Counted from the stretch's first letter, positions 8,030-16,928 are shown. The stretch is DNA of 64,000 nt from Pseudomonas mandelii (GCF_024138395.1 NZ_JAMYDU010000004.1:62001-126000); one strand, 5' to 3'. Numbers and translations are program-made. The notes: generated by a model from the letters alone, not told the origin.

Positions 8030-9177
8030 TATCGCAACCCCAAGCCGCGGGCAATGATGCCGCGTAGAATTTCACGAGTGCCCCCGCGCAGTGAGAATGA
8101 GGGCGCCATCTGAGTCAGGTAGGCCAGCACGCGTGCATGTTCGCTGCCGCCGTCTTGCCGTGGTTCGGTTTCCAGCAACAGCTGGGCAACCTCGGGAATT
8201 TCCTGCTCAAAGGCATTGCCGAGGTCCTTCACGCAGGAAGCCGCCCAGGCTGGATGCTCACCCGCAGCCAGCTGTGCCGTGACCGACAACGACATATTGC
8301 GCAGTGTCAGCAACTTGGCCGAAAGGCGCCCGATCTCCCGCGCCTGTAGCGCATTGGGTGTCTTGCCCACTGCGTCAATCAGAGTTTTCAACAATGCCAT
8401 GCAACTGAGGAAGCGCTCAGGTCCGCTGCGCTCGAAGGCCAGTTCGGCGGTTACCTGGTCCCATCCTTTGCCTTCAGTGCCGATCAAGGCGTCGGCGGGC
8501 AGCCGCACATTGTCGAAAAACACTTCGTTGAAGTGCTCGCCACCGGCCAGGTCGCGAATGGGTCGGATGGTGATGCCGGGCAGGCTCAGATCGACGATAA
8601 ATTGCGACATGCCCTCATGCCGGGCCGCTTGTTTCTCACCGGTACGCACCAGGGCAATCATGTACTGCGAATGGTGGGCATTAGTGGTCCAGACCTTCTG
8701 GCCATTGACCAGCCAGCTATCGCCCTCACGTGCCGCAGTGCTTTTGATCGAAGCCAGGTCCGAGCCGGAATTGGGCTCGCTCATGCCAATGCAGAAGTAG
8801 CTTTCACCCCGGCAAATGGCCGGCAGGTAATGCTGTTTTTGTTGCTCGGTACCGAATCGATTGATCAGCGGCCCGCTTTGCCGGTCGGCGATCCAGTGGG
8901 CCGATACCGGCGCACCGGCGGCCAGCAATTCTTCAATGATCACGTAGCGTGCAAAAGGACCCGCCTCGCCACCGCCGTAGGCTTTGGGCAAGGCCATGCC
9001 GACCCAGCCTCGCGCGCCGAGTTTCTTGCTGAATTCAGCGTCGAAGCCCATCCAGGACTGCGCACTCAAGGTGGGTGGGTAATCGGCCAGTGTGTCGAGA
9101 ATGAACGCCCGCACTTCGGTGCGAAGCGCTTCCGCCTCGGGAGGAATATTGCTGTAGGAAAATTGACTGATGGCCAT
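8029..9177 (-). CDS. Acyl-CoA dehydrogenase, catalytic partner subunit
   Basis: A 382-residue FAD-dependent acyl-CoA dehydrogenase. Typical motifs are IGMSEPNSGSDLASIKSTA, VNGQKVWTTNAHHSQYM and the C-terminal LRGGTREILRGIIARGLGLR. It is the first gene of the minus-strand operon that runs on to panC, and it overlaps the 357-residue paralogue by 1 bp. Its sequence style (WTTNAHHS, GGTREIL) resembles the FadE family used for steroid and terpenoid side chains rather than ordinary fatty-acid FadE. No copy of the island-wide operator is visible in the 110 bp upstream. That gap instead holds two perfect hairpins. Confidence 0.87.
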   Translation of the reverse strand: MAISQFSYSNIPPEAEALRTEVRAFILDTLADYPPTLSAQSWMGFDAEFSKKLGARGWVGMALPKAYGGGEAGPFARYVIIEELLAAGAPVSAHWIADRQSGPLINRFGTEQQKQHYLPAICRGESYFCIGMSEPNSGSDLASIKSTAAREGDSWLVNGQKVWTTNAHHSQYMIALVRTGEKQAARHEGMSQFIVDLSLPGITIRPIRDLAGGEHFNEVFFDNVRLPADALIGTEGKGWDQVTAELAFERSGPERFLSCMALLKTLIDAVGKTPNALQAREIGRLSAKLLTLRNMSLSVTAQLAAGEHPAWAASCVKDLGNAFEQEIPEVAQLLLETEPRQDGGSEHARVLAYLTQMAPSFSLRGGTREILRGIIARGLGLR

Positions 9178-9208
9178 ATGCGCTCTCTAACGCTGAACAC
9201 AGGCGCAA

Positions 9209-9272
9209 TCGCTTCGAACGAAGCGACCACAGAACGGCAACCGCTCCACAGTCGCCGTTGGCCGGCGACTGT
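9209..9272. repeat. Two adjacent perfect hairpins in an intergenic gap
   Basis: The 110-bp gap between the amidohydrolase stop and the dehydrogenase start holds two perfect inverted repeats. The first is at 9209-9226 (arms TCGCTTCG/CGAAGCGA, 2-bp centre). The second is at 9248-9272 (10-bp arms ACAGTCGCCG/CGGCGACTGT, 5-bp loop). Neither is followed by a T-tract, so they are not classic intrinsic terminators. They could act as an mRNA-stabilising or attenuating element between the two minus-strand operons, or the shorter one could be a regulator site. Confidence 0.5.
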
Positions 9273-9287
9273 AGGAACAGCGGCAAC

Positions 9288-10595
9288 TTACAACGCGGTT
9301 TGCGCGTCAGCCTCGGCGAACATCGCATTGATGTCGCCGGAGGTCACCGGCTTGTTGTCGTGGCGACCGTGATCGGCACCACCCAAGCCCAGGGCTGGCT
9401 CGATGCTGACGTGCGTGGCCTGAGCCCGCAGCGCGCCGACCGTGCAGTTTTCCCGACCATGGATGGAGAACGGATCAAAGGAAAACTCACGCATGGCGTT
9501 CAGGTGAGTGACCTTGTCGATCATCTCCTTGGGCAGATGCTGCAACCCTTCCCAAGCGGTCTCCGGCGAGTTCGGCCAAGTGCAGTCGGAGTGCGGGTAA
9601 TCGCTTTCCCACGTAACCATCTCGGCGTTCAAGTAATCGAGGTTCTTCAGACCAAAATTATCTTCGATGAAGCAGGTGATGAAGTGCTTGTTGAAGATGT
9701 CGCTGGGCATCTTCCCGTCGAAGTTGGAATTGGTCCACGCGTTATGGTGACGGTGGGTGAAGTCAGCACGCTCCAGCAAATAAGGAATCCAGCCGATGCC
9801 GCCTTCGGAAAGCGCCATGCGCAGATCCGGGAATTTCTTCCACATCGGCGCCCAGATCCAGTCAGCGGCGGAGTTGGCGATGGAAATCGGCATGGAGGTG
9901 ATCCAGGCGTCGATAGGCGACAAATCCGAAGCGTGTTGAGCTTTCACGCCGGTACCGATATGACAGCAGATCACCACCTTGTTATCGCTGCAGGCTTTCC
10001 ACAGCGGGTCCCAGTAATCACTGTGGATCGACGGGTAGCCATGAATGGCCGGGTTGTCCGACAGCGAAAGCGCGTGCACGCCCTGTTTGGCCAGACGCTC
10101 GACTTCGGCAGCAGCGGCTTTCATGTCCCACCACGGCACGATCATCAACGGAATGAAGCGGCCTGGCGCAGCGTTGCACCAATCGTGCAAATGCCAGTCG
10201 TTGTAGGCCTGGATGGCAGCCATCGACACGTCACGGTCAGCGTGTACCTGGAAACGCTGCCCGGCAAAGCCCGGGAAGGTGGGGAAGCACAATGAGCCGA
10301 GCACGCCGTTGGCGTTCATGTCGTCGACGCGGTCCTTGATGTTCCAGGTGCCACGACGCATTTGATCGTAGCCCAGCGGCTCCATGCCGTACTCCTCTTT
10401 TGGTCGACCGACCACGGAGTTGAGGCCCATGTAGCCGGTGGCCTGTTCCTCGAAGACCCACACATCACGATCGCCTTTTTTGACCACATGCGGCTCACGA
10501 CCCTTGAAGCGGGCGGGCATGTGACGAGCAAAAGCATTCGGCGGCTCGATCGCGTGGTCATCGACACTGACGAGAATCAGATCTTCAACTTTCAT
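9288..10595 (-). CDS. Amidohydrolase-superfamily protein (ACMSD/resorcylate decarboxylase-like)
   Basis: A 435-residue TIM-barrel protein of the amidohydrolase_2 group, whose members decarboxylate or hydrolyse cyclic acids using one metal. Metal-binding type motifs are VSVDDHAIEPP near the N-terminus (DxH in place of HxH), CCHIGTG in the middle, SEGGIGWIPYLLERAD and the late acid in ESDYPHSDCTWPNS. Start 10595 is chosen because AAGGGGAA precedes it and MKVEDLILVSVDDH is the usual family N-terminus. An operator-like palindrome lies 65 bp upstream. The role is probably in ring breakdown after cleavage; the precise reaction is unknown. Confidence 0.82.
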   Translation of the reverse strand: MKVEDLILVSVDDHAIEPPNAFARHMPARFKGREPHVVKKGDRDVWVFEEQATGYMGLNSVVGRPKEEYGMEPLGYDQMRRGTWNIKDRVDDMNANGVLGSLCFPTFPGFAGQRFQVHADRDVSMAAIQAYNDWHLHDWCNAAPGRFIPLMIVPWWDMKAAAAEVERLAKQGVHALSLSDNPAIHGYPSIHSDYWDPLWKACSDNKVVICCHIGTGVKAQHASDLSPIDAWITSMPISIANSAADWIWAPMWKKFPDLRMALSEGGIGWIPYLLERADFTHRHHNAWTNSNFDGKMPSDIFNKHFITCFIEDNFGLKNLDYLNAEMVTWESDYPHSDCTWPNSPETAWEGLQHLPKEMIDKVTHLNAMREFSFDPFSIHGRENCTVGALRAQATHVSIEPALGLGGADHGRHDNKPVTSGDINAMFAEADAQTAL

Positions 10596-10659
10596 TGTTT
10601 TCCCCTTCGCATTCGGGCTTGTTGTTGTGCCTGAATCATAGTGCACATCTCGATTTAAT

Positions 10660-10684
10660 TAAACACATTTTTTGTTTGTGTTCA
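10660..10684. promoter_or_regulatory. Island-wide operator-like palindrome, copy 1
   Basis: The left half AAACAC (10661-10666) and the right half TGTTCA (10679-10684) have the same spacing as the other copies, with an AT-rich centre. It lies about 65 bp upstream of the amidohydrolase start at 10595. It is one of at least eight copies of the same pattern in this window, each in front of a catabolic operon. Confidence 0.65.
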
Positions 10685-10708
10685 TATTAAATCAAATTCA
10701 AGCACACA

Positions 10709-11986
10709 TCAGTCCCACAGCACATGCAGGTAGTGCGGGCCGCGCAGCTGCGCGCCGACGATTTGCGGGCCGGGCTTGCTCGGGTCGAGGCGGATGTTGG
10801 GCATCAGGTCGAGGATGGCATTCAACGCGCAGTTGATCTCGGTTTTGGCAACGAACTGACCGATACACATGTGTGGGCCGAAGCCGAAGCCAAACGAGGG
10901 TTTGGGTTTTCGGTCGATGTCGAATTGATCGGCATTTTCGAATGCGTCCTCATCGCGGTTGGCGGAGGTCACGATACATTGCACCATCGCCCCTTTAGGG
11001 ATGGGCACACCACGAATCTCCAGGTCTTTGGCGGCCTGACGCACCTTGAAGGTCGCCACCGGCTCAAAGCGCACCGCCTCATCGATGGCCTTGTTCACCA
11101 GGCTGCGATCATTGCGCACCCGTTCCAGTACATCCGGGTTCTGCAGGAGCAAGGACATCAAGGTACCGAACGTGCGGGTCGTGGTTTCGCTGGCCGCCGG
11201 CAACAGCGAACGCACAAAGGTGGCGATCTCATGATCGTCCAGGGACCGCCCCTGATACTCGACGCCAATCAGCCGGCTGATCAAGTCATCGCCCGATGCG
11301 CCCTCGGCCCGACGCTCAGCCACCACCACTTTCACCACGTCATACAGAGCCTGCGCGGCCTCCATGGCGGCTCCACGGGCAGCAGCCGCCTTTTCTGGAT
11401 CGACCTGCGGACCTGCCAGGATTGCCAAGGCCCAGGCGGCGTACTGCTCGATCTGTTCGGGGCGGTCTTCGGGGAAACCGATCAGCGAGTAGATCACCCG
11501 GATGGGGAAATACAGAGCGAAATCCATCAGATCCGCGCCTTTTGCCGGCACCATCGGCTTGAGGTACTCCTCGCGAATCACCCGGTCGATCCTGGTTTCT
11601 TTCCAGCGATTCACCGTCTCCGGCATAAACACCGGTTGCAGCAGATTACGGATGCTCTTGTGAGCATCACCGTCCATCGCAGTCAGGATCAACCCATCGA
11701 AAAACGCACCCAACCCTTCGGCGATAAAGCCACTGGTAAAGGTGCCGGCATCACGCATGACGGCCATGACATCGTCGTACTTGAACAACGTAAAGGTCGG
11801 TCGGTTGGCATCCAGGCCGGCAATCGTTGGCACGCCCAGGCGGGCCATGAAATTGTCTTGCAGTACGGGCGAATTGGCGCGCATATCGCGGTAGGTCGCG
11901 TGCAGGTCGATATCGCTGGTTCCGCGATAATTGCTGGCTACGTCGGTAAAAGCCTTCGTGAGGTCGTTCTGCGCCGATGTGGACAT
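10709..11986 (-). CDS. ditQ: Cytochrome P450 (DitQ/CYP226-like)
   Basis: A 425-residue class I bacterial P450. The haem loop is FGFGFGPHMCIGQFVAK with the thiolate ligand at C374. The K-helix ExxR motif is E303-AVR and the I-helix segment is AASETTTR near residues 264-271. The start at 11986 has a GGAG site 6 bp upstream; longer starts add an unlikely N-terminus. In the BKME-9 dit cluster the P450 DitQ is at this position, next to the ditN/ditO-type genes, and takes part in dehydroabietic acid oxidation. Electron partners are probably the 2Fe-2S ferredoxin and reductase at 32.6-34.2 kb. A second, collinear paralogue is at 38863-40140. Confidence 0.85.
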   Translation of the reverse strand: MSTSAQNDLTKAFTDVASNYRGTSDIDLHATYRDMRANSPVLQDNFMARLGVPTIAGLDANRPTFTLFKYDDVMAVMRDAGTFTSGFIAEGLGAFFDGLILTAMDGDAHKSIRNLLQPVFMPETVNRWKETRIDRVIREEYLKPMVPAKGADLMDFALYFPIRVIYSLIGFPEDRPEQIEQYAAWALAILAGPQVDPEKAAAARGAAMEAAQALYDVVKVVVAERRAEGASGDDLISRLIGVEYQGRSLDDHEIATFVRSLLPAASETTTRTFGTLMSLLLQNPDVLERVRNDRSLVNKAIDEAVRFEPVATFKVRQAAKDLEIRGVPIPKGAMVQCIVTSANRDEDAFENADQFDIDRKPKPSFGFGFGPHMCIGQFVAKTEINCALNAILDLMPNIRLDPSKPGPQIVGAQLRGPHYLHVLWD

Positions 11987-12077
11987 GATCGTCTCCGTTG
12001 TTTTTGTCATTATTTTTTCAGTCGGCCTGTTTAAGGCCATGCCTTTCGACTAATGATAGGCCTGAATAGAAAGATAT

Positions 12078-12102
12078 TGGACACTTATTAATAATTCGAT
12101 CA
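12078..12102. promoter_or_regulatory. Weak copy of the island-wide operator
   Basis: The left half GGACAC (12079-12084) matches the other copies, but the right half CGATCA only partly matches TGTNCA. It lies 92 bp upstream of the ditQ start, in the gap after the AhpD-like gene. It is listed as a degenerate copy on the basis of spacing and position. Confidence 0.35.
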
Positions 12103-12124
12103 ACTGTTTATTCTGCGAGACGTG

Positions 12125-12628
12125 TCAGTAGGCCTGTTGCACCAGTGTCATGCGGCCACCTGCCAACATCAGAGCGCAGTACAGCCCAAGCTCTACCACC
12201 TGAGCGGCGGAGAAAAACTCCCCGAGCCGTAAGAAATGCGTGTCGTCTATAGCCAGGTAATCGCTGGCAAACAACTCGGCATAGCGCAGCGCGGCACGCT
12301 CGGCCGGCGTGAAGTACTCGCTGTCCGTCGCCATGCACGCAATATCCTCTTCAGTGACAGAGTCGGACTTGCGCGCCAGCTGGCAGGCCTTGCAGGTGGT
12401 GATGCTGGCTATCTTCAGCCGCACCAGTTCGCGCAAACGCTCATCAAGCAGACTGTCGTTGTGCAGGCTCTCCATCAAACCCAACCAGGCCAGCGCTACC
12501 TTTGGCCGATGCGCCCAGACCTGTACCGGTGTCGTTGAGCTGAGCATGCGGCTGCGCTGGCCACGCTCGACCGCGTCCTGCAACGCAGCCGGCATGGCCT
12601 CCAGAGGAATCAGCGGTAGGCGTGCCAA
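12125..12628 (-). CDS. Carboxymuconolactone decarboxylase/AhpD-like protein, TTG start
   Basis: About 167 residues. The redox motif CKAC lies in ITTCKACQLARKSDSVTEED, and C-terminal helices typical of the CMD/AhpD fold follow. These proteins act as peroxidase partners or as decarboxylases/lactonases of ring-cleavage products. The family-like N-terminus ARLPLIPLEAMP begins at a TTG (12628), just 1 bp after the thiolase stop, so I propose a TTG start. An ATG at 12595 would cut off this segment and sits too close to its purine-rich site. It occupies the position of ditP if the BKME-9 order holds. The function in the pathway is unknown. Confidence 0.68.
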   Translation of the reverse strand: MARLPLIPLEAMPAALQDAVERGQRSRMLSSTTPVQVWAHRPKVALAWLGLMESLHNDSLLDERLRELVRLKIASITTCKACQLARKSDSVTEEDIACMATDSEYFTPAERAALRYAELFASDYLAIDDTHFLRLGEFFSAAQVVELGLYCALMLAGGRMTLVQQAY

Positions 12629-12629
12629 C

Positions 12630-13805
12630 TCAATCGAGCCGTTCGATGATGGTCGCCGTGCCCATGCCGCCGGCGCAGCAAATGGCTTGCAGGCCAAAAC
12701 GAGCACCACGGCGCTCAAGCTCGTTTAACAAGGTGGTCATCAATCGCGCACCACTGGCGCCTAATGGATGACCGAGGGCAATAGCGCCACCGTTGACGTT
12801 CAACTTGTCGTGAGGCACACCGGTCTCCTGCATCCACGCCAGAGGCACGGAGGCAAAAGCTTCATTGACTTCGAACAAGTCGATGTCGTTGATGCTCAGC
12901 CCTGCCTTGCCCAACACCTTCTGGGTGGCAGCAATGGGGCCGGTGAGCATCAACGTCGGATCGGAACCGACGGTGGTGAAGGCCACAACGCGCGCTCGCG
13001 CCCTGAGCCCGAGCTTTTTCGCGGTTTCGGCACTCATCAACAACAATGCCGCTGCGCCATCGGAGATCTGTGACGAGTTGCCAGCCGTGATGCGACCGAT
13101 GTCCGGACGAAAACTGGTTTTAAGCGTCGACAGTTTTTCCCGCGACGTATCGCGACGAATGGTTTCATCCTGGCGCAATACAGCGGCTGGCTCCGTCAGC
13201 ACCTGCTCACGTAGCTCCTCGACCGCAACCGGCACTATTTCATTATCGAAATAACCGGCATCGGACGCCGAGGCGGCACGCTGGTGACTGGCGAAAGCGA
13301 AATCATCCAGGGCATCACGGCTGAGCGCCCACTTGTCGGCGATACGCTCGGCCGCCTCACCTTGACTGGTCAGTTCATAGCGCTGCGCTGCCATCCAGCC
13401 AAACGCCTCGCCGTGGATTTCGCGGTTGCTGCCCATGGGCACGCGGCTCATGTTTTCTGCGCCACCCGCCACCACAATATCAGCGGCTCCAGCAGCAATA
13501 GCGCCAACGGCCAGATGCACCGCCACTTCACCCGAGCCACATTTACGATCAATGGTCAGCCCCGGGACTGTTACTGGCCAGCCGGCACCGAGCAAGGCTG
13601 TGCGGGCAATATTGGCGGACTGTTCGCCGATTTGCGTGACACAGCCGAAGATCACATCGTCGATCAACGCCGGCGACACATCGACCCGCTCCAGCAAGCG
13701 GCTGAGCACCAGCGACCCAAGGTGATCGGCGCGCACGCCGGCAAGGCTGCCACGGAACTTGCCGATTGGCGTACGCACTGCATCAACTATGACGATGTCT
13801 TTCAT
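12630..13805 (-). CDS. ditO: Acetyl-CoA acyltransferase (thiolase)
   Basis: A 391-residue thiolase. The nucleophilic Cys is C89 in DRKCGSG, the active-site His is in GGAIALGHPLGASGAR, and the second Cys is in CCAGGMGTA near the C-terminus. All catalytic residues are present, so it should cleave a 3-ketoacyl-CoA with CoA. It overlaps the 3-hydroxyacyl-CoA dehydrogenase by 4 bp, making a classic hydroxyacyl-dehydrogenase-to-thiolase pair. The symbol follows the recalled BKME-9 order (ditN dehydrogenase, ditO thiolase). Confidence 0.87.
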   Translation of the reverse strand: MKDIVIVDAVRTPIGKFRGSLAGVRADHLGSLVLSRLLERVDVSPALIDDVIFGCVTQIGEQSANIARTALLGAGWPVTVPGLTIDRKCGSGEVAVHLAVGAIAAGAADIVVAGGAENMSRVPMGSNREIHGEAFGWMAAQRYELTSQGEAAERIADKWALSRDALDDFAFASHQRAASASDAGYFDNEIVPVAVEELREQVLTEPAAVLRQDETIRRDTSREKLSTLKTSFRPDIGRITAGNSSQISDGAAALLLMSAETAKKLGLRARARVVAFTTVGSDPTLMLTGPIAATQKVLGKAGLSINDIDLFEVNEAFASVPLAWMQETGVPHDKLNVNGGAIALGHPLGASGARLMTTLLNELERRGARFGLQAICCAGGMGTATIIERLD

Positions 13806-14704
13806 AGCGCACTCGCCTTGAGTCCTGAACCCGGTACTTGTTTACCCTCTTCATAGCGGTAAACCCCCTGCCCCGACTTGCGCCCCAGTCGCCCGGCGGC
13901 GACCATTTTGATGATCAGCGGGCAGGGCCGGAATTTTTCGCCCAAGGTCTGGTGCAGATAACGCAGAACAGACAGCCGCGTATCCCAACCGGTCAGGTCA
14001 CCCAGTTCCAATGGACCCATCGGATGGTTGAAGCCCAGGCGCAGCGCCGTGTCGATGTCTTCGGCAGTGGCTGTCCCCTCTTGCAGCATCCACATCGCCT
14101 CGTTACCCAAGAGCGCAGACATGCGGCTGGTGGTCAGTCCTGGCGATTCATTGACGATGATGGAGGTTTTGCCGATCTGCTCGCACAGGGTGCGAGTGCG
14201 CGCCACCACCTCATCGCTGGTGGCCAAACCCCGTACAAGCTCCACCAGTTTCATTTTGTGCACAGGATTGAAGAAGTGCATGCCGATCACGCGATCTGCA
14301 CACTCCACCGACGCAGCAATCTCGGTCACGCTGAGAGCCGAAGTATTGGTGGCGATAATCGCGTCCGGTGCCAGCAGTGGCGCCGCTTGAGCGAGCACCG
14401 CTTTCTTCACCGCCAACTGCTCGGAGACCGTCTCCACCAGCCAGTTCGCACCAATCGCGGCTTCGCTCAGGTCGCTACAGGTCAGCAGATTGGCCAGTGA
14501 CTGTTGTGCTTTTTCGTCACTGACTTTGCCCAGGCGCACACCATCGGCAAGGATCTTTTCGATGCTCGCCCTGGCATTTGTCAATGAGGCGGCATTGGTA
14601 TCGACCAGCAACGTGTTGAACCCGGAGCTGGCGAACGCATGTGCAATACCGGTACCCATCAAGCCAGCACCGACGACGACTACTTTTTCTTTATTGGCGT
14701 TCAT
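13802..14704 (-). CDS. ditN: 3-hydroxyacyl-CoA dehydrogenase
   Basis: A 300-residue NAD-dependent enzyme of the Hbd/PaaH type. The Rossmann motif is VVVVGAGLMGTGIAHAFA at residues 6-23. The catalytic His and Asn environment is MHFFNPVHKMKLVELVRG, followed by a helical C-terminal domain with GFNHPMGPLELGDLTGWDT. Start 14704 gives the standard N-terminus; an upstream in-frame extension of 54 codons overlaps the preceding FAH gene and has no family match. It is coupled to the thiolase by an ATGA overlap. It oxidises the 3-hydroxyacyl-CoA made by a crotonase. Confidence 0.87.
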   Translation of the reverse strand: MNANKEKVVVVGAGLMGTGIAHAFASSGFNTLLVDTNAASLTNARASIEKILADGVRLGKVSDEKAQQSLANLLTCSDLSEAAIGANWLVETVSEQLAVKKAVLAQAAPLLAPDAIIATNTSALSVTEIAASVECADRVIGMHFFNPVHKMKLVELVRGLATSDEVVARTRTLCEQIGKTSIIVNESPGLTTSRMSALLGNEAMWMLQEGTATAEDIDTALRLGFNHPMGPLELGDLTGWDTRLSVLRYLHQTLGEKFRPCPLIIKMVAAGRLGRKSGQGVYRYEEGKQVPGSGLKASAL

Positions 14705-14717
14705 GTTTGGCTCTCGA

Positions 14718-15569
14718 TTAGGCGCGGTTCTTTTTACTGACCACATTGCGCAACGTGCCAATGCCCTCGACGCTGGCTTCGACGACATCGCCTTCCTTGA
14801 GGAACAGACCGGTGCCCATCCCCACTCCCGCTGGCGAACCGGTGAATAGCACGTCACCACCGGCAAAACTCGAACGCTGTTGCACGAAGCGGATCAGTTG
14901 ACCAACATCCCAGGTCATTTCCCCCGTCGAGCCGTCCTGACGTACTTCGCCGTTCACTTTCAAGGTCAGGCGTAGCCGCGGCGAACCTTCCGGGAACTCG
15001 TCCTTAGTGACGATCCAGGGCCCAAGACCGGTGGTCTGGTCCTGGCTTTTCGCCGCGAACAGGTCCATGCCTATACCCGCCGGCCCGCTGCGTTGCAGAT
15101 CTCGTGCACTGACGTCGTTACCGACGGTATAACCGAGCACGCAAGCCAACGGGTTTTCCAGATCGATCTCGTCAGTGCCAATGACCGCCACCAGCTCAAC
15201 TTCGTGATCGAGTTCCTCAGTCAACGGTGGAAAGCGGATAGGGTCATTGGCGCCAATCAGCGCGCCATAGGCCTTGAGAAATGCTACTGGTTGGGACGGC
15301 GCACTCAATCCGAACTCCACCAAATGCTTGGCGTAATTGGCGCCTGCCACGACCACCCGGTTGACAGGTTCAATCGGTGGCAACAGGCGTACTTTGGAGA
15401 GTGGCAGTGCTGGCCCGGCGAAACGTACCGAACTGATACCGCGTCCGGCGGCCACCGCGGGCGCCCAGTCTTTGAACTCACCGCAAATGGGTGTCACTTG
15501 ATCTTGAGCGACATCAACCACCGCCCAAAAAACGCCCGAATCAAAATACTCACAACGCGCCAGTTTCAT
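14718..15569 (-). CDS. Fumarylacetoacetate hydrolase (FAH) family protein
   Basis: A 283-residue FAH-fold enzyme acting on beta-diketo or oxo-acid ring-cleavage products. Metal-binding acids are visible in ELDHEVELVAVIG, and the conserved signature is YTVGNDVSARDLQ. The loop FTGSPAGVGMGTG is also typical. It overlaps the downstream end of the amidohydrolase gene at 15569 by 1 bp and precedes the hydroxyacyl-CoA dehydrogenase by 13 bp, all in one operon. It is the first of three FAH paralogues in the island. It may be a C-C hydrolase, decarboxylase or isomerase; the sequence does not decide. By position it would be ditM. Confidence 0.83.
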   Translation of the reverse strand: MKLARCEYFDSGVFWAVVDVAQDQVTPICGEFKDWAPAVAAGRGISSVRFAGPALPLSKVRLLPPIEPVNRVVVAGANYAKHLVEFGLSAPSQPVAFLKAYGALIGANDPIRFPPLTEELDHEVELVAVIGTDEIDLENPLACVLGYTVGNDVSARDLQRSGPAGIGMDLFAAKSQDQTTGLGPWIVTKDEFPEGSPRLRLTLKVNGEVRQDGSTGEMTWDVGQLIRFVQQRSSFAGGDVLFTGSPAGVGMGTGLFLKEGDVVEASVEGIGTLRNVVSKKNRA

Positions 15570-16633
15570 CAGGCACCTACCTTGCCCAACTTGGCAGGAT
15601 CCAGGTGCAGCAAGCGGCAGGCGTTTTCATAGCGAATCTTGCGCAGGTCTGCGTCGGACAACTTCAGGCCATGGGTCAGGTCGTGACGCACAGCATCGCT
15701 GCCCCCGAAGTTACTGCCGTACAGCACATGGTCCGCGCCAATGATGTCGACCAGGGCCTGGCGCATCGGCACTTCATGCAGCTCCACGTCGAAGTAGAAG
15801 TTTTTCATGTACTCGAGCAGCGGTTTTTTGTTGTATTTGACGTCGAGATTTTCGTTGGTCTTGGCCAGACGACCGAGTTGGTACGGGACATAACCGCCAC
15901 CATGGGTGATGTACACCTTCAGGTCAGGGAAGCGATCCAGCACACCGCCGCAAATCAGGTTCCAGAAACAACGGCTTTCGTCGTACTGCATGCCCACGAT
16001 TGCAGTGGTTTCGTAACGGTCGTCGTTAGCGTTCTTACCCCAGGTAACCGACTGGTTGTAGCCGTGAATAAACATCGGCAGATCCAGGTCGCAGAGGGTT
16101 CTCCACACCACATCGAGTTCCGGCGAATCGAATTCCAGGCCGCCGAAGTTGGCGCCGCCAGCGACCAGACCTTTAGCGCCCAGTACAGTGCAGGCGTAGC
16201 GCAATTCAGCCGCCGCCGCTTCTGGCGCATTCAAAGGCACGTGAGCCCAGAACATCAAGCGATCAGGGGCCGCGGAGCAGTATTGCGCCAGTGTCTCGTT
16301 GACGGTGCGGGCGAACGGCACGGCGAATTCGGCTTCGGTCCAGTACATGTAGCAATGGGATGGGACGGAAACCACCTGCAGATTCTGTCCTGCGGCATCC
16401 ATACCGGCCAAGCGCACTTTCGGGTCAGCCCAGCGAGCAAAATATTCCTCAAGCTTGGGACCATTGCCGGAGCGCACGGCAGCCTTACGCTCTGGCGACC
16501 CAAGCCCAAGAATCCAATCACCTACACGCAGCTTGATATCGCCGTCGGCGTGCTGCTCAAAGAACGGCCCCCAGTGAGGGTGCTGGTTGTAATAGCCAGG
16601 GTGCGGTGCGTGGGCGTGGAGATCGATCAGCAT
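15569..16633 (-). CDS. Amidohydrolase-superfamily protein (ACMSD-like)
   Basis: A 354-residue TIM-barrel protein. The metal-site HxH is in MLIDLHAHAPHP at the very N-terminus. Further ligands are likely in MFIHGYNQS, ITHGGGYVPYQLGRL and LYGSNFGGSD. This group includes aminocarboxymuconate-semialdehyde decarboxylase and related ring-cleavage-product enzymes. Start 16633 is chosen over an upstream ATG because the HxH motif starts directly after it, as in the family. It is closely similar to the protein at 54832-55869 (shared HGYNQS/HGFNQS and QLGRL blocks). It is the first gene of the ditQ-side operon, behind an operator copy 130 bp upstream. By position it would be ditL. Confidence 0.83.
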   Translation of the reverse strand: MLIDLHAHAPHPGYYNQHPHWGPFFEQHADGDIKLRVGDWILGLGSPERKAAVRSGNGPKLEEYFARWADPKVRLAGMDAAGQNLQVVSVPSHCYMYWTEAEFAVPFARTVNETLAQYCSAAPDRLMFWAHVPLNAPEAAAAELRYACTVLGAKGLVAGGANFGGLEFDSPELDVVWRTLCDLDLPMFIHGYNQSVTWGKNANDDRYETTAIVGMQYDESRCFWNLICGGVLDRFPDLKVYITHGGGYVPYQLGRLAKTNENLDVKYNKKPLLEYMKNFYFDVELHEVPMRQALVDIIGADHVLYGSNFGGSDAVRHDLTHGLKLSDADLRKIRYENACRLLHLDPAKLGKVGA

Positions 16634-16762
16634 GTCTAGGTACCTCGAAGTTGGCACTTTTTTGTTGGTTATTGGCGCGGTGCCTTCACGTGGCCGGGAT
16701 CAAATTGCCGCGAAAAGGGGAAGCCGAGGGCTCACTGCTAAGACCAGAGCTTAAATTTAAAT

Positions 16763-16787
16763 TGAGCAGAAATCAAAATACTGTTCA
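16763..16787. promoter_or_regulatory. Island-wide operator-like palindrome, copy 2
   Basis: The left half GAGCAG (16764-16769) and right half TGTTCA (16782-16787) flank an A-rich centre. It lies 130 bp upstream of the amidohydrolase that opens the ditQ-side operon. The surrounding 347-bp gap (16634-16980) contains this site, an AT-rich likely promoter and a terminator hairpin. I see no gene in it. Confidence 0.6.
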
Positions 16788-16928
16788 ATTTATTTTATGA
16801 GCGCGCGAAGAAGCCTGACGCAGAGCCCTCGGCCTGAGTCTTAAAACGCTTTGAGGGGTTGGAAAGCACGAGTCAAGCTCGAAAAAGTGAGGAATGCAGC
16901 GGTGAGAAAACTAGCGCCCGGAAACGCG

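Noticed and set aside
10724..12034. A 436-codon plus-strand frame opposite the first P450, and a similar 440-codon one opposite the second P450 (39010-40332)
   Set aside because: Both are mirror shadows of paralogous genes, which explains their resemblance to each other.
12559..12595. ATG at 12595 as start of the AhpD-like protein
   Set aside because: It removes the family-like ARLPLIPLEAMP N-terminus and its purine-rich site is only about 2 bp away; the TTG at 12628 fits better, though it is not proven.
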